DNA from: Leguminivora glycinivorella
Taxonomy: Eukaryota > Arthropoda > Insecta > Lepidoptera > Tortricidae
Direction: 5' to 3'
NCBI RefSeq assembly: GCF_023078275.1
Contig: NC_062998.1
Coordinates: 16,505,916-16,569,915, forward strand
DNA: 64,000 nucleotides
Below the pieces are notes generated by a model. The model saw only the letters and a list, made by a program, of their open reading frames with translations, had not been told where the DNA came from and made no database searches. Numbering within the stretch: the stretch's first letter is position 1; the number at the start of each line of letters is the position of its first letter. Of the stretch, positions 12,403 to 25,371 are shown in pieces. Made by a program: the position numbers and the translations under genes.

Positions 12403-13122
12403 TCTCCGTCGTTACTGGACCTATTTTTAAAATTTCTTTCTGTGTCATAATCTTCAGGCTTAAAGTGCAAATCTGCAAATTGTCGAACGCTCTGAAACAT
12501 TTCCTTTTATCGGTACAATCGACAGCCAACAGCCAATGCTGCCTCCTTCCTTCATCTTTTGGAACACTGAAAAGTTTAATATTATTCATGTTAATTGTAA
12601 AGACATAAATTATATAAAGTTGGTATTATTATACTGTGATATGAACTATGAACATAGAAACCGTACCAAGTTGATAGATTTAGCTCCATTCAATAAGAGT
12701 AAATACCATGCAAGAAAAAAGATTGGTCACCCTAGTCGTAAAACCACACATAGCATTATTTTTCTTTTAAGGTCATATTTATCGTTCTAAACCTATTCGT
12801 GGGATTTTTGATATAATTTGAGACAATGAAAACAATATAATAAAATAAATAAATAATAAATAATAAAAATGATTTATTCAGTAGCACAGATAGTTTACAA
12901 CAATCAGGTTGGTGCCTCTTTTTAAGTATGAAAATACCTGTGTCAAGAGACACCGCTCCTCCATCAAGATTAGCTACAATGTTAATAATATGGTGTAGGT
13001 AGTTGACAAAATTTAATTATTTCAAGACAAGAAGTAAAAACTAATAACTATTACATTTATTTTACATGAAAACAGGTTGTAAATTATTACACATTAAACA
13101 CTAATAAGTACACGTGCGTTTA

Positions 13123-13204
<82 letters not shown>

Positions 13205-13206
13205 GT

Positions 13207-13246
<40 letters not shown>

Positions 13247-13256
13247 GTGTGTGTGT
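13123..13256. repeat. (TG)n microsatellite
   Basis: Long (GT/TG) run interrupted at 13201-13206 (TACTGT) and near 13242. On the minus strand it directly follows the 3' end of the LINE at 13275-14261, so it may have been seeded by that element's tail. Confidence 0.95.
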
Positions 13257-13274
13257 ATTTTCATATTTTGACAC

Positions 13275-14261
13275 TTAATTTACTAAGAGGTTTTCTATTT
13301 CATTGTAGGTCATTGTTTTGATCCAGTCTAGTACTTTCTTTTTACATTCTCTGTAAGACATAGGATGAATATTTAGTAATTTATTAGCACTATTGTATAC
13401 CCTCGTCGATCTTATAAGGTATTGCCTTTTTGCAAACACGGTTTTCGCAGGTAGAAGAGGAATTGCATATGGATTTTGTCGCCTTGTAGTTGTTATCGAC
13501 TCTACTGGAAAATAGATTAGTTTGTGTTTGCGCATAATAATATTTAGGATGTATAATTTTCGGACTGATAAGAGGCCACATAGCTCATACAAGTCATTGG
13601 TTGGAAATGTAAAGGGCTTGAAAAACATTACTTTCAGTAAAGCTCGCTGGGCTCTTTCTAATTGTAAAAATTTGGTTTTTGTTGCACCACCCCAGACGGT
13701 GATACAGTACGAGAGAACGGATTGTCCGAGGGAAATATAGATTTGCTTTAACAGTTTCGCAGTGGCAACATGTCTTAATTGTTTAAATGACCATATAAGT
13801 TTCCGAATTCGCGATATCATAAGTTCAGATTGCACATGCCATGTCAGTCTCTGGTCAATCATTACTCCTAAATACTTAACATGATCAACTTTCTCGATGA
13901 CCGGGCAGATACAATCTGACTGATTTTCGTTGTTACAGCTGTGAATTCTAATTCTGAAAGAAGTATCTGGTTGGGTACTGTTAGTCATTGTGAAGCAGAT
14001 GTAATTGGTTTTTTGCATATTTAAGGTTAATAGGTTCTGCTGCAACCAACGAGCAATTTTGGATAGGCCGTTCTCAGCAAAAGTACGAACTTCCTCCCAG
14101 CTATCTCCATAGAAAACCACAGCTGTATCGTCAGCATATGCAAAAATGGTGCCATTGTCAATGGGCATGTTGCACAGTTGGTTAATATAAATAAGAAAGA
14201 GCGTTGGTCCCAGGACGCTTCCTTGAGGAACCCCATAGTTGATATCACACTCTTCACTCAT
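13275..14261 (-). pseudogene. 5'-truncated Jockey/CR1-like LINE reverse transcriptase
   Basis: An uninterrupted 328-codon ORF holds the C-terminal half of a non-LTR reverse transcriptase. GVPQGSVLGPTLFLIYIN and the catalytic YADDTAVVF lie in the first ~50 residues, then the conserved 'VKYLGVMIDQRLTW' and 'LSYCITVWGG' blocks. PQGSVLGP and YADD are typical of the Jockey/CR1 groups, unlike the RQGD/FADD of the RTE-type elements here. Endonuclease and N-terminal RT domains are absent because the copy is 5'-truncated near 14262. It is therefore dead despite an open frame, which suggests a recent insertion. Confidence 0.85.
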
Positions 14262-14779
14262 GTACTATAATGTTAAGAACTAACCAAGATTACAAGCAAA
14301 ATAGCAGAAAATTTATTGCCAGTGAGGTTTATGAACATTTTGGTAAAATAAGTACTTACTTGTGAAATTTTACGTCGGATTTCGGTTTCCATTTACTTCC
14401 ACAGTGGTTCACTATGCAATACATAGCGCAGAACTTAAGTAAATCGTCGAAAAACGTTTATTTCGCAAAATAAATCTCTGAATCGGTGTATGAATTTTGA
14501 CAATTCTGACATATCGGGCATATTTTTTTATTATTAGTGTTCCCATAGTACGCAGGAGGTAAATACCGGAGAAATAAGGTTTTTGATTGAGTTTTTTTTT
14601 CGTATAATACAAAGAAAAGTAAGTCAATTTGATTGAAGAATGTTTTATACGTTTTTTTTTTAATAACTTATCTGGCAATACATCACAGTGTTGGAATGAG
14701 ATAGAACATAGGAGTAAAGATGAATGAACCTGGCTTCAACTCATTGGTCGGCACGCACTATCCAGAGATATATATAAAA

Positions 14780-14870
14780 TTCTTGGACAATCTCTTAGCC
14801 TTCTCGGTTGTAACCCCGCCTACGGAGCAAGAGGTCCCGGGTTCAAATCCTGATGAGAGGTTTTTTATTT
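14780..14870 (+). mobile_element. tRNA-like SINE head
   Basis: A-box-like 'CTTAGCCTTCTCGGTTGTAA' and a B-box GGTTCAAATCC near 14850, followed by a T-rich tail. It does not fold into a convincing mature tRNA and the acceptor stem is missing, so I call it a SINE or tRNA relic of a different family from the one at 12.1 kb. Confidence 0.5.
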
Positions 14871-15269
14871 TATTCTACAGATATTTTTCCTGAGTTATTT
14901 TATTTTTTTAATATCCAAAAGTATGTTACAACTTTTTTACATTTCATTCGCAAGACTTACAACATTACCCATTTTTGCGACTGTTCTACTTCGACAGATT
15001 TTCCTCCTTACCTCTATTCTCCATGAATAGGGACTAAGGCTTCCCTCAGACAGTCTTAAAAATTCAGTCAGATCTGTCAGTGTCAATTGCATACAATTTT
15101 TTTTTAAGATTATGAATTTTTAAGACTGTCTGTGGGAAGCCAAAGGCACGCAATGACGCCACAGACAGTCTAAAGGGTGCGCGCCCACAGGGGCAACAGT
15201 TGCTCGGCGACTTTCGTATTTGTATCAAAGAATATAATACTCACTAGGAGAAGAACGCCAACTCCATAC

Positions 15270-15392
15270 AAAAAAAACCGGTCAAGTGCGAGTCGGACTC
15301 GCTCACCGAGGGTTCCGTACAAACTTTCAATATATTGATTTAAACTAACACGATTTAATTTAATAATATGAGTGAAGATATTATTAAATTAA
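15270..15392 (+). repeat. Lepidoptera repeat end ('CCGGTCAAGTGCGAGTCGG')
   Basis: AAAACCGGTCAAGTGCGAGT and the following 'CGGACTCGCTCACCGAGGGTTCCGTA' form a repeat end I recognise from many Lepidoptera sequences. It is followed by AT-rich DNA ending at the 12-bp duplication TTATTAAATTAA (15381-15392), the insertion point of the LINE on its right. The interrupted sequence resumes at 19863. Confidence 0.6.
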
Positions 15393-15604
15393 TAATAATA
15401 ATAATAATAAAGCCTTTATTTGATTCCTTAATAAAATATCATATACAAATACATGTCATCATCTCTTTACATTTATATACAGTTTTACATTTATATATAT
15501 ATATTTTTATAATTCTACAATTTTTTTTTTTTTAATAATTTAAAATATATCAATGATTTTTTTTTTTTTAATGTCATTTAAAACTAATTTTATTAAGGAC
15601 CTCT

Positions 15605-18496
15605 CTACAGAGTGAAGGCCTCCTCCATTTTTCTCCACATGTCTCTATCGGTAGCCTTTTCTGTCCAGTCTTTGCCCGCTCTGTGGACTATTTCGTCGCA
15701 CCATTTTTGCACTGGCTTTCCTCTCTTTCTCTTACCAACCGGGCCGCTCCATATGGTCGTCTTTTTTGTCCACCTATCGTTCTTCATACGAGCAATATGG
15801 CCGGCCCATTTCCACTTTAATTTCTTGCAGTGTTGTAATGCGTCTATGACTTTTGTTATTTTTCTTATATCTTCACTTTTCTTTTTGTCTTTTAATCTTA
15901 GTTTCAGGATGCTACGCTCCATCGCTCTTTGAGTTGTTGTTATCTTTTTCCTTGTGTGTTTATCGAATATCCATGTCTGTGATGCGTAAGATAGAGTTGG
16001 TAAGATGCACGAGTCTAAGACGAGCTTTTTAAGTTTTATCGGGGTATTTGATTTCAGTATTTCTTTCAGGCTCCAAAACTTGTTCCACGCCATATTTACA
16101 CGTCTAGTTAGTTCATCCAGGTGTCTAGACTTTTTAAAGGATATTTGCTTACCCAGGTATATATATTCTTCAACATATTCCAAAGGGGCGTTGCTAACAT
16201 TTATGGCGATTTTTTTATGGTTTGTCATTACTTTGGTCTTTGTCGTGTTTAAATTTAGACCGATTTCGCAGCTGACATTTACAATTTCCTTCAACATAGA
16301 CTCTAACTGTGACGCACTTTCTGCGAAGAGTACTATGTCGTCCGCAAATCTAAGATTGCTGAGATACTTTCCATTGATTAAAATACCTTTCTTTTCCCAT
16401 TTTAGATTTTTCATTATGTTTTGAAGTACGGTGATAAAAATTCTCGGTGATAAAGGGTCTCCTTGACGGACGCCTCTACATATGTCTATTTCTGATCCTG
16501 ATTTATCCAAAATTATTTTACTCTTGCTTTTCTTATATATGTCCTTTATAACTTCAATTGCTTCCGATGGTACTTCGCATTCTTGTAAAGCTCTCCATAT
16601 GCTTTCGTGGGAGATAGAGTCGAATGCCTTTGCATAATCTATAAATGCGAGGTAGAGCGGACGGTTCAATTCTAAGTACTTCTCTATCACTATTTCCAGA
16701 GAGTGGATGTGATCTATGGTCGAATAACTTTTTCTAAAGCCCGCTTGCTCTACTGGCTGGTGGTTCTCCGTATATTCCGCGAGGCGCTCTTCCACACAGG
16801 AAGCAAATAGCTTGTAAAGATTTGGTTGTAAGCTTATTGGTCTGTAGTTGCCAATATCTGAGGGGTCTCCCTTTTTATATAGGAGAACAATGTCAGATTT
16901 GGCCCATTCGTCAGGTATGGTTTTTTCGTCTAATACTTTATTGAATAGAGAGGTCAGGTATGGCGCTAGTATAGGCTTTCCTGCTATGATTAATTCATTT
17001 GGAATGCCGTCCGGGCCGTTACTTTTTTCTTTCTTCAAAAATTCTATAATTGTTGATATTTCTTGGAGTGAAAATCTTTTTAAGGTGGTATTGTTTTCTA
17101 TGTGTGGTAGAGTCTCGGATTGTGATGTTGACTTTACTGAGTACAGATCTGAATAAAATTTTGTAGCTTCTCTTATTATACCTGGCCTTGAAAATGTTTC
17201 GGTGTTTTTTGTAGAGTTCTTTTTCAGGCACGGGATCCATGTTTTTGAGGTTCTTAGTTCCTTCAAGCCTTTTTTCATACTGCCTGATTTATTTAAATGT
17301 TTTTCAATAATAGATAATTTATACTCTTGATATTCTTTTCTGATAATTTTATAGGTGTTTTTATATAAATAGCTTCTCTCTTTCTTTTCTTCTTTACTTA
17401 AGTGTTTTTTATTTGTTAACTCGTTTCTTCTTTGCAAGAGCAGTTTTGTACTGTCCGAAAGGCTAAACTTCTGTTTATGAGTGTATTTTTCACTTGAAAT
17501 CGATTTCATACTCTCCTCAATAGCGTTCTTGATTTTTCCATAGTACATCTCTACATTTTTTACATCTTCTAGGTTTTTATTTGTAATTTGTGCTTCTAGA
17601 GCTGTTTTAAATCGATGCTGCTCGTCCATTGTGCTCAGTGTATATTTCTTACTTTTATATTTGGCTCTAGATTTTTTGCCTTTGGTTAGTTGAAATGTAC
17701 ATCTGACCAGCCTGTGGTCGCTTGGGTATTGTAGGTTTTGCAGTACTTCGATGTTGACGACTTTTTCTTTTATGTTTGATAAAATATAGTCTATTTGACT
17801 CTTTTTCTTCTTCGGCGAGAGCCATGTCCATAGATGTTTTTCTTGTTTTTTGAATAAGCTGTTGATTACAAATAGGTTATTCTCCCAGCAAAACTGAAGT
17901 AGAGTTTCGCCTCTTTTATCTCTTTTTCCAAAGAATGAGGTGCCCATTATTTTGTCTTCTCCTTTCTTTTTTGTGCCGACTCTAGCATTGAAATCCCCCA
18001 TAATTATAAGGTTGTCGTTACATTGTTTCAGACAGTCTTGTATTTGACTATAAAAAACCTTCATTTCGATTTCTTTCGCTTCAGATGTAGGGGCGTAAAC
18101 TTGAATAATAGATATCTTTGTCTGTCGTATGTTCAGATGTAATATACAAATTCTCTCAGATATTGCAATAAAGCTGTGAATATATTCTTTTAGGTATTTT
18201 TTAATGAGAAAGCCGACACCATGTTTTCCTTTTGTTTCTCCATAATAACAAAATATATGGTTTTCGTCTTCTTCTATATTGTATCCCGTGCGTCTAACTT
18301 CTGCCAAACCAATAATGTCATATTTAATCGTTGATATTGCGTGTTTAAAATCTAGTAGCCTTTCATGTGATAATAGGGATCGAGCGTTATATGTACAAAT
18401 ATATAGTGGGTGGGGTGGAGTGGAGGGTTGTGGTCAATGACCCCCGCGGTGACCGGCCGTATTGGGGGATGCAGAGAGGTCGCTGCTTTTTGTCAT
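15605..18496 (-). pseudogene. LINE element 1 ORF2: endonuclease-reverse transcriptase with an early stop
   Basis: ORF2 begins at the ATG overlapping the ORF1 stop, but an in-frame TGA at 18434-18436 interrupts it after 20 codons. The frame is then open to the stop at 15605, through the APE endonuclease motifs (TYNARSL, GLAEVRR, VYAPTSEA, MGDFNARVG, IDYI, SDHRLV) and RT (NYRPISL, FRKSYSTIDHIHS, RQGDPLSP, LRFADDIVLF). The C-terminal 'WKWAGHIARM' / 'KRKRGKPVQKW' block is typical of RTE-type proteins. All catalytic residues are present. Only the early stop argues against activity; the next in-frame start region lacks the first endonuclease motifs. Confidence 0.85.
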
Positions 18497-19317
18497 ATGC
18501 TGGGGGGTGGAGAAGAAGAAGTGGTGGTCTGGCACAAAGGAGGTTTGATTGCTGCATTGTCTTTTGGTTTTATTAAATATTGCTCAATTTTATTCTTCTT
18601 AATGGGGTTTTTTTTGGAAGCTTGCTTTTCGCTATCGTGGACGACAGTTTCCGGTTCCGGCGATAGTGATAGAACCCTCTTTTGTCGGTCTTGATGGCTT
18701 TGTCGATGTTGTGTTGTATGTTCTTTTTGAATATATGGTTTGTTTTGTTTTATGTACCTTTTCTGCCCTTGATCCTTCCCTTTTTTGTGGTTTGTATTTG
18801 CATTTCTTCTTTTTTCGAGAACTTCAGGGGTATAATCTTGTTTGATGTAATAGGACGTGTTGTTTTTCAATAATTCTTTGTTTTTAAGTATTTCAATCTT
18901 TTTTCCCATTGTCGTTAATGTGAGAATTATTGGCCTAATTTTTTTTTTTTTTTTATCGACTTTTTTCCCCATTCTTGTAACATATTCAATATCTCCTTTT
19001 TGACAGTCCACCTTTATTTCAGACGTGATTATGCTTAGGATTTTATTTTGTAAACTAAAGTAACTGTTCTCAGTCTCTTCAACTCCGAAAAAAATCAAAT
19101 TCTTCCTCCTTGTAAAACTATCTAATCTCTGGATTTTTTTCGCTTGCTCTTCGGTATTTTTTTGTAATTGTTGTTGCCTGGCTTCTAAAATAGCAAATTT
19201 TTCATCAATATTTTGGTTAATGCTTTTCGGAATACTTTCTTTCATGTTTTTAAGTTCATTTGCTTGTTCTTCTAATTTCTTTTCCAGTGATTGAAACATT
19301 TTCTCAATATTTTCCAT
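18493..19317 (-). CDS. LINE element 1 ORF1 protein
   Basis: 274 residues from an ATG at 19317. Residues ~1-65 form a heptad-rich coiled coil. An RRM-like segment starting RRKNLIFFGVEE and a C-terminal region (~80-175, ending around 'YTPEVLEKRRNA') resemble L1-type ORF1 proteins, which bind LINE RNA as trimers. The tail is basic and Ser/Pro-rich. The stop TGA (18493-18495) overlaps the ORF2 ATG (18494-18496) as ATGA. Confidence 0.8.
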   Translation of the reverse strand: MENIEKMFQSLEKKLEEQANELKNMKESIPKSINQNIDEKFAILEARQQQLQKNTEEQAKKIQRLDSFTRRKNLIFFGVEETENSYFSLQNKILSIITSEIKVDCQKGDIEYVTRMGKKVDKKKKKIRPIILTLTTMGKKIEILKNKELLKNNTSYYIKQDYTPEVLEKRRNANTNHKKGKDQGQKRYIKQNKPYIQKEHTTQHRQSHQDRQKRVLSLSPEPETVVHDSEKQASKKNPIKKNKIEQYLIKPKDNAAIKPPLCQTTTSSSPPPSI

Positions 19318-19862
19318 GATTGATTTTCACGCCCTCTGTTAGTGCAGTATGGAAACAGATAAGGATATTCTTGTTAAGCGCCCTCTAGCGTTATACTGGT
19401 GTACTATTAGCTTGTGGTGGGTTTTATGTAAGCGAGTTTGTCACTTTGCTGAGTTGTATCCTAGCCTGTCAATAGATGTCGCTGTTATCAATATCGGATT
19501 TGCGAATGACTTGCTGTTTTGTTTATCAATACTCTAGATCACAGATTTTTTGCACAATCCTTTTCATCGGCATAAAACCACACTGTATTGTCCCGTACAC
19601 TTAACTTTCTGTATTAAAGGCGATTTTCCTAATGTTTAGTGCGTTTTTTAAGCAGAATGACTTGACGATTGTTTGTTTTTTATCTTTCGTATTTAAACAC
19701 TTTCACGTAAGTTTTATGCACTGTCTCCAATTGATGGCACTAATTGTTAATTTTATTCACTTCTTGTACAGTTTGCGCACTTTTTTACGATGTTTTTCTA
19801 TTTATTTTCACGTAAATAACACAGAGACGATGTTTGACAGTTGAGGTACAGCGCCCTCTCCT

Positions 19863-19980
19863 TTATTAAATTAAAACGGGACTTAATCGCGTAAAACTTA
19901 CGTTTTATATTTAACCCGACGTTTCGGACATGACATTACGTCCGTGGTCACGGGTAGACTCAGTCTTTTTTTTTTTTAAT
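19863..19980 (+). repeat. Repeat with 'CCGACGTTTCG ... GTGGTCACGGGT' core
   Basis: Contains 'GGGACTTAATCGCGTAAAAC', 'AACCCGACGTTTCGG' and 'CGTCCGTGGTCACGGGT'. The same core recurs inside the foldback element at 36.7 and 37.3 kb ('TCCCGACGTTTCGAACTC', 'GTGGTCAACGGGTGACTGAG'). It is the right part of the repeat interrupted by LINE element 1. Confidence 0.6.
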
Positions 19981-20765
19981 TTAATAAACTTTCAATAGTT
20001 GAATCTGAGTTGAATCATCAAAATGTTATTCATAGAACCGTACAGATTTGACTAAATCCCTAAAGACTCAATTTCCCACATAACAAGTAATATTTGAATA
20101 TACAATTTTATTGTTAGACAACGTCCAAATAAAATCAAGACTATTCGACTTCAATAGTTTACGACTTACGACATGTCGCAAGGACGCTCCTGAACCGACC
20201 TCATTAAGTATATCAGGTAAAACGCGATGTAGGAAATGAGCGTTCAACGTACAGCGACATCTATCGGCAAATTGAGTAAATTAATGCACGCGAGCTAGTA
20301 TGGAAGATGATATTTACGGAATAATTGGTTATTGCGTGAACCGATTTTAACCATTTTGCCTCTATTTGAAAGCAGATAATTTCATTTTGTTATTTTGTTA
20401 AAAATACAGGTACTGTAAATCTGAAAAGTGTGTGAAATGTAAATCTGAAAGGTTTTTTACAATTAAAAAAAATGTTTTCATGATACGTACGATTTTATTT
20501 TTCCTGTAATATTCATTATAATAGCCATGTTTGGTGAAAATTTCATAATTTTATGTGGGTAAACTTCGGAGATAAGGGGGGGGGGGGGGTGGACGTTATT
20601 TTTTTACATTTTCCTTAAAAAAAAACGTTTTTCTTCCACAACCAAAAAATAATAAAAAATAGTTTGATATGTACAATTTGAGCTCTTTCTAACGATACCC
20701 CACTTGACCTAGTTACTTGAAATTTTCAGTTTGCCTCTATTTCATTTTGAACATTTTCTATCATT

Positions 20766-20955
20766 TATATTATCATCATCATTCGCCTGCCCTTATCCCA
20801 TTCATTTGTGGTCGGCGCAGCATGTCTTCCGCTTCCATACCTCCCTATCATCCGTCATTTCATCATTCACTTGCTTTCGCTTCATATCATCTCTCACGCA
20901 ATCCATCCACCTTTTCCTCGGTTTTCCTCTCCCGTTACTTCCTTCCCACAGAGAA
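20766..20955 (-). mobile_element. RTE LINE 3' terminal fragment
   Basis: The minus strand encodes the C-terminal RTE block (GKPRKRWMDCVRDDMKRK, then REVWKRKTCCADHK and a stop), followed by a GATGATGATAAT tail. It is heavily 5'-truncated. Confidence 0.75.
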
Positions 20956-21879
20956 CCTCCTATAGAGTAGCAATCTTGTATATTTTGTTCGCGATACGAG
21001 TCACCAGTGTTTGGGGTGCGAGGAGCGGGCGGGGAATGTGTTAAGCGCGCTGTGATTGGCCGTTTCAAGGACGGCGGGCAGTCGCGCCAGATGAAAAGGG
21101 ACAGAAGTATGACTGTCCCTCTACTGACGCGTAAGTGGCCAATGTAAGTTGACCTATGCCGGCTCTGAATAAATTATAAATATGACTTATTTGTGGAATG
21201 TAATGCCGTCTGTTTTTAAATTTGAGCTTCTTGTTACCTTTCCACACCATTTCACACTACAGGTGGACATCTTTAAGGCATCAAAATACCCTTTTCCAAT
21301 TTTTTAGTGCGAAAAACACGCGCTGCTTTCGGGTCTGTTACTTGGTCGATACTGATCGGGCACGGCGAGCGCCCGCGCTTTTATCAGTGCAAATACTAGG
21401 AAGGCTGGCGACCGCGAGTCGTCTTGTAATGGATGTCTATAGGGGTTGGTCTGTGCTTCCTTCCACACTCATTCGCAATGCCTTTCTCGTCACATGACTT
21501 TCATCCCTTCGCATTGTAACTGAACAACTTCATCTAGCTATAAATAAGAAACATAATAAGAGAACAAATGGTTTAAATTGATGATTAAATGTAACTTTGT
21601 ATTTATTTATTCATATAAAACTATGTCAGAATTCGAATGAATTAAATAATTACACAAAAATAATTAAGCTTTATAATCAGTGTATTATCGTCTATTGAAA
21701 TTAGCGCCATCTTTCAGCAAATACTAAACATTAAGAACTACTGAGAGATGTACATAGGTGGCGAATAGCGAACGAAGTTATTGATCGGGCGAGCGATTGT
21801 AAAACAACTCCGCTAGATGGCGCTTGTTCAACAAAACACCCGAGGTATTTATTATACATCGTGTTTCTGCCGTAACTCA

Positions 21880-22425
21880 AAACCTCACATTATACTTGAT
21901 GAAATAATTGCTAATTACCATCATAAACTATAAAACTATTTGTTTGTGTGCGTTACTGCAACGACATAAGGATTGCCAATAGACAGCTGAAATGTCATTG
22001 TGGAACACTTTGAGGCTTTGTCACGGTGGATTTCGCAGTCGTAGTAGGCGGGTTTGAGCCGATGTTGGGAGTGACAAGGTTGTGATTAGATGCGAGTTTA
22101 GTTTGTTGTGGCTTGTGATGGACATTAGGATTGAATTGACAAGCAACGTCGGGCTCGTAGCGGGAAGGAGTGTTCGCCCAAGTGGCCAGCAAGTATTAAT
22201 ACCCTTAAATATTGAAAAAGGTAAACAACCTCTAGCGGTGCGATATGTACATTGTTGTGTTGCAAGTACAGTGGAATAGGTATGTAAAAAGATAGCTAAT
22301 CATGTTGATTTGAATAGAAATATTACTCCCATCAAGATGTAGCTCAATCGATTCTACTCTCGATTCTGAACAAACGGTTTTCGGATCTTTGGTGTTGAAT
22401 GGAACACGGTGTATTTCAACTATTG
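21880..22425 (+). repeat. Interspersed repeat copy X
   Basis: Collinear with 50771-51310 over about 520 bp, from 'GCTAAYTACCATCATAAA' to 'GAACACGGTGTAT'. The differences are very uneven: G here against A in the 51-kb copy predominates. No coding frame is visible. It lies upstream of the LTR-like sequence that starts near 22.9 kb. Confidence 0.7.
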
Positions 22426-22449
22426 CGCAATGCAATAATGAGAGGTTCT

Positions 22450-25360
22450 AAATTAAATCTTAGTGTGAACATTTTATGGTTTAATACCGAACGGCTCGTA
22501 GTTTAATTAGGTATAGACAATGATATATCTGTCTCTCTCTAAATCAGGTGTGGAAACACCTGTGATATGGAAGCATCTTTTGCTGAGAAAACGTGAACTT
22601 TAATGCGTAGAGCGTATGAGTGTAAACAAAGCACTTGTGATCTTTCTCTTTGGAGTACGACACATCAAACAAAAGCGCCTGCAGGTGCGTCTTCGAGGCT
22701 TGTCCACTTCCAGGAAGAAAATTGTATCCAACTGTTTTTCAGTTACTATGAAATGTAAACTTTAAAGTGTTTTTATTACGATTCATAACCGAACGATTCG
22801 CTATGTAATTTAGGTATAAACAAAGATTCTGCACCTGCCAGGTGCGTGCCCATTACCAGGAAGAGACGACAAACAAAGCCGCCACCACAGAACTTAATTT
22901 AGATAGAAGAAACAAATTCATATATTTATAGGGGTCGAGCGTGTCAAATTTTGTACTGAAGTTGATTCTTGCCTGTGGTTTTGAATGTGTCTCAGGCTCT
23001 TGAATGTCACGTAACGGGGCATTTTTTATGTTTTGGTTGACTTTAGATTGCAGGGGATGACGCCCGAAGGCTGCAGGCTGCGAGTGGGGATGGGCGGCTC
23101 GGTGGATTTCGCTGAGTGCGTTTGGCACGCTGGGTGGATGCGTTTGCGTGATCTGTGGTGTGAATGACATCTGTGACCATCACAGATGATGCCGCAGCTG
23201 CACTGGCTGGACCCTTTAAATAGCTCCGGGAGCGTTAGATTATTCATTAATTTTCGAGCATCGAGGACCGACAGTCGACCCTGGCTTAAAGTGTAAAAAT
23301 TGTTTTAAATAGTGGGGAACCTCTGCCCAAATTTCTAAGTGTTTGATTTTATTGTGAATAAAATCTATGTTTTATTCTCGTAAAGTCTGTTTAGCTCTGG
23401 TACTAATGGGTAGTGATTACTGCTAAGTTTAAGTTTTGTTTTACTAGAAGTATTGAAAGTTAGTGAGTGTTTATTTTATTCATGCCGTCTATTGTTTGGT
23501 TTTGTGGGGAACATATGTTCTTTTCAGAGCCTGATTTTGGATGGTAGATTCCGATTCGGTGGTGCAGGTTTATTGTCTTGTGCTATTGAGTTGGAGTTTA
23601 TATGAGTGAAGTGAGCCGCTGACGATTCGGTTCTTCTTGTCAGAAGTTTCAATATTATTGTGATAATCAAATTTAATGGTTAAAGTAAATGATACCTAAT
23701 CATATTTAAAAACCTAATCAGTTCAAATTAAGTGAAGAATATTTAATTATGAAGCCAGATCGCTGCCTAGACAGACAGTTTGTTTAGCCTTGCATCGATT
23801 AACCTAGCGGCTGTTAAACTATTGATGCAAGGAGGTCCGTAGTTTTACCAATACAGAGGGTTAAATTGGCATTTTTCTCTTTACCAACATAGAAAAATAA
23901 AAAAATCTCTCCCTCCCTGGTTCTTCAATGCCCAGCTGTTAGCCTAGAGCGAGGACATTATATGTGTCATTTGGAGTAATCCATGCTCGCTCGAAGCTGC
24001 AGTATTTGAAGGCCTTGTATATTTATTGTCATAAGTATGTATCATATACACAATAGGGAACTATCCTACCCGATTGCCTCCCTATCCACGGACGCCTGCA
24101 TCGGGGGGGGATAAATACACAGACTTATAGGGTTTGCTTTCTTCAGTCTAGTCTGCTGAACTCTAGCGTAGTCAGTTTAGGTATACACCGCGTATGTCCT
24201 AAAACTCTGGGTCCATGGTGAGTACGAACAGAGTTTTTATCGTTTTTAGAGTAGGGAACTTTCTGTCTAGTAGGGTAGAATCACACACATCGATAGGTAG
24301 GGAAATAAATAAAGTTCTGTATAAAAACGTATCTTATCTAATAACTAAAAATAAATTATGTAAAAGTAAATTAAATTCAAGATCTAAAATCACTGAACAA
24401 AATTACTGGGTGTTAGAAGGTATTTTATAAATAATATTGTGTGTTTATTCTTGGTATAATGAAACTTCAATATAATATTTATTATCGAAGTGTGAAAAAG
24501 CTTTGAGTTATTACTTTTTAATTTATCAAAGTGTAATTTGTAATTTTGGTAGCAACTTCTGATTCTTTGGTGTGACAGCGATCATTGAGTGTTAGCTGGG
24601 GTTGTTTAGGGACCAGTGGCATGCGGGCGCCGTCCACTGATGGGAAGCCGAAAACTCCGAGGAGTGATTAAGCTTGCTTTTCTTGGGTTTTCAATTGGAA
24701 GCTTCTTACTCGGTGTATCGTTGAAACAGTGAAAGGGTCGAGAAGTTATGGTTTATTAGCAGTATTGGGGAAAAGGGGGGTATAGCTAGGGAAAATGAAA
24801 CAAAATAAAAGGGGGGTTAGTTCATAGATAGATAGCCCTTCTGGTTTGGCATAGGATTCTCAACAGAGCAGTTTGGTTGAGATTAAGGGATTCAGACGGA
24901 ATCGCAAGGCAGTCCTGCAACCGAATCCGAAACTAGAGCGTAGCCGATGTTTACAAAAATATTTTTTATATCATTTACCTTTTAAAAAACAAAATTATGA
25001 ATAAAAATGTCTGGCGCCTGTAAGTTTACTTTCCTGCTCAAGTTCGTATGTTACTTTGCTCGCACATTTTTCACAGGCGTTATTTAGCGTTAACATAATC
25101 TCCGTCTTTTGCCTATTCGTCCAAGTTAATGTAATTTTCACAAAATTATGCTGAGTTTTAATTAGTGGGTTAAGTTATAAGTAATTATATGAGTCCAATA
25201 GTCGTTTCTACTTCGCATTAAAGAGTTTGGGTTGCTAAGGTTCATATCGAGGGGTCCTTCTACTACCATTAGACGATTACGAGGCCAAATCTACGGGGTA
25301 TTTTTAAAGGGTGGTTAGTTGTAAGTATGTTTAGTCAAGTAAGTAAGTAAATAAGTGAGT
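22450..25360 (+). repeat. Non-coding LTR-like repeat, copy 1
   Basis: Homologous, with divergence, to 28610-32815. Shared landmarks are a TATA-like box (TTTAAATA near 23214), 'CGGCTGTTAAAC' near 23811, 'GGAGTAATCC..GCTCGCTCGAAG' near 23970, and a primer-binding-site-like TGGTAGCAACTTCTGAT at 24547. Polypurine runs follow at 24767-24780 and 24801-24816, then 'TAGATAGATAGCCCTTC'. The block 25235-25345 ('GAGGCCAAATCTACGGGGTAT') matches 32700-32815. No gag or pol frame is present, so this resembles a non-autonomous LTR element, but LTR boundaries were not found. Confidence 0.5.
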
Positions 25361-25371
25361 GGGTGCGGAAG

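Larger units (their letters stand above)
15393..19862 (-). mobile_element. Full-length RTE-type LINE, element 1
   Basis: A 4470-bp element flanked by the 12-bp direct repeat TTATTAAATTAA (15381-15392 and 19863-19874). On the minus strand it has a ~545-bp 5' UTR, ORF1, ORF2 and a 3' UTR ending in AAAGGC followed by (TTA)n, as RTE-type LINEs often do. The RT signature RQGDPLSP...LRFADDIVLF places it near RTE. A separate ORF1 with an L1-like RNA-binding fold suggests an RTE-superfamily group such as RTEX or Proto2; I am not sure which. Confidence 0.85.

Noticed and set aside
13124..13321. Cys/Val repeat ORF
   Set aside because: Pure (TG)n microsatellite translation.
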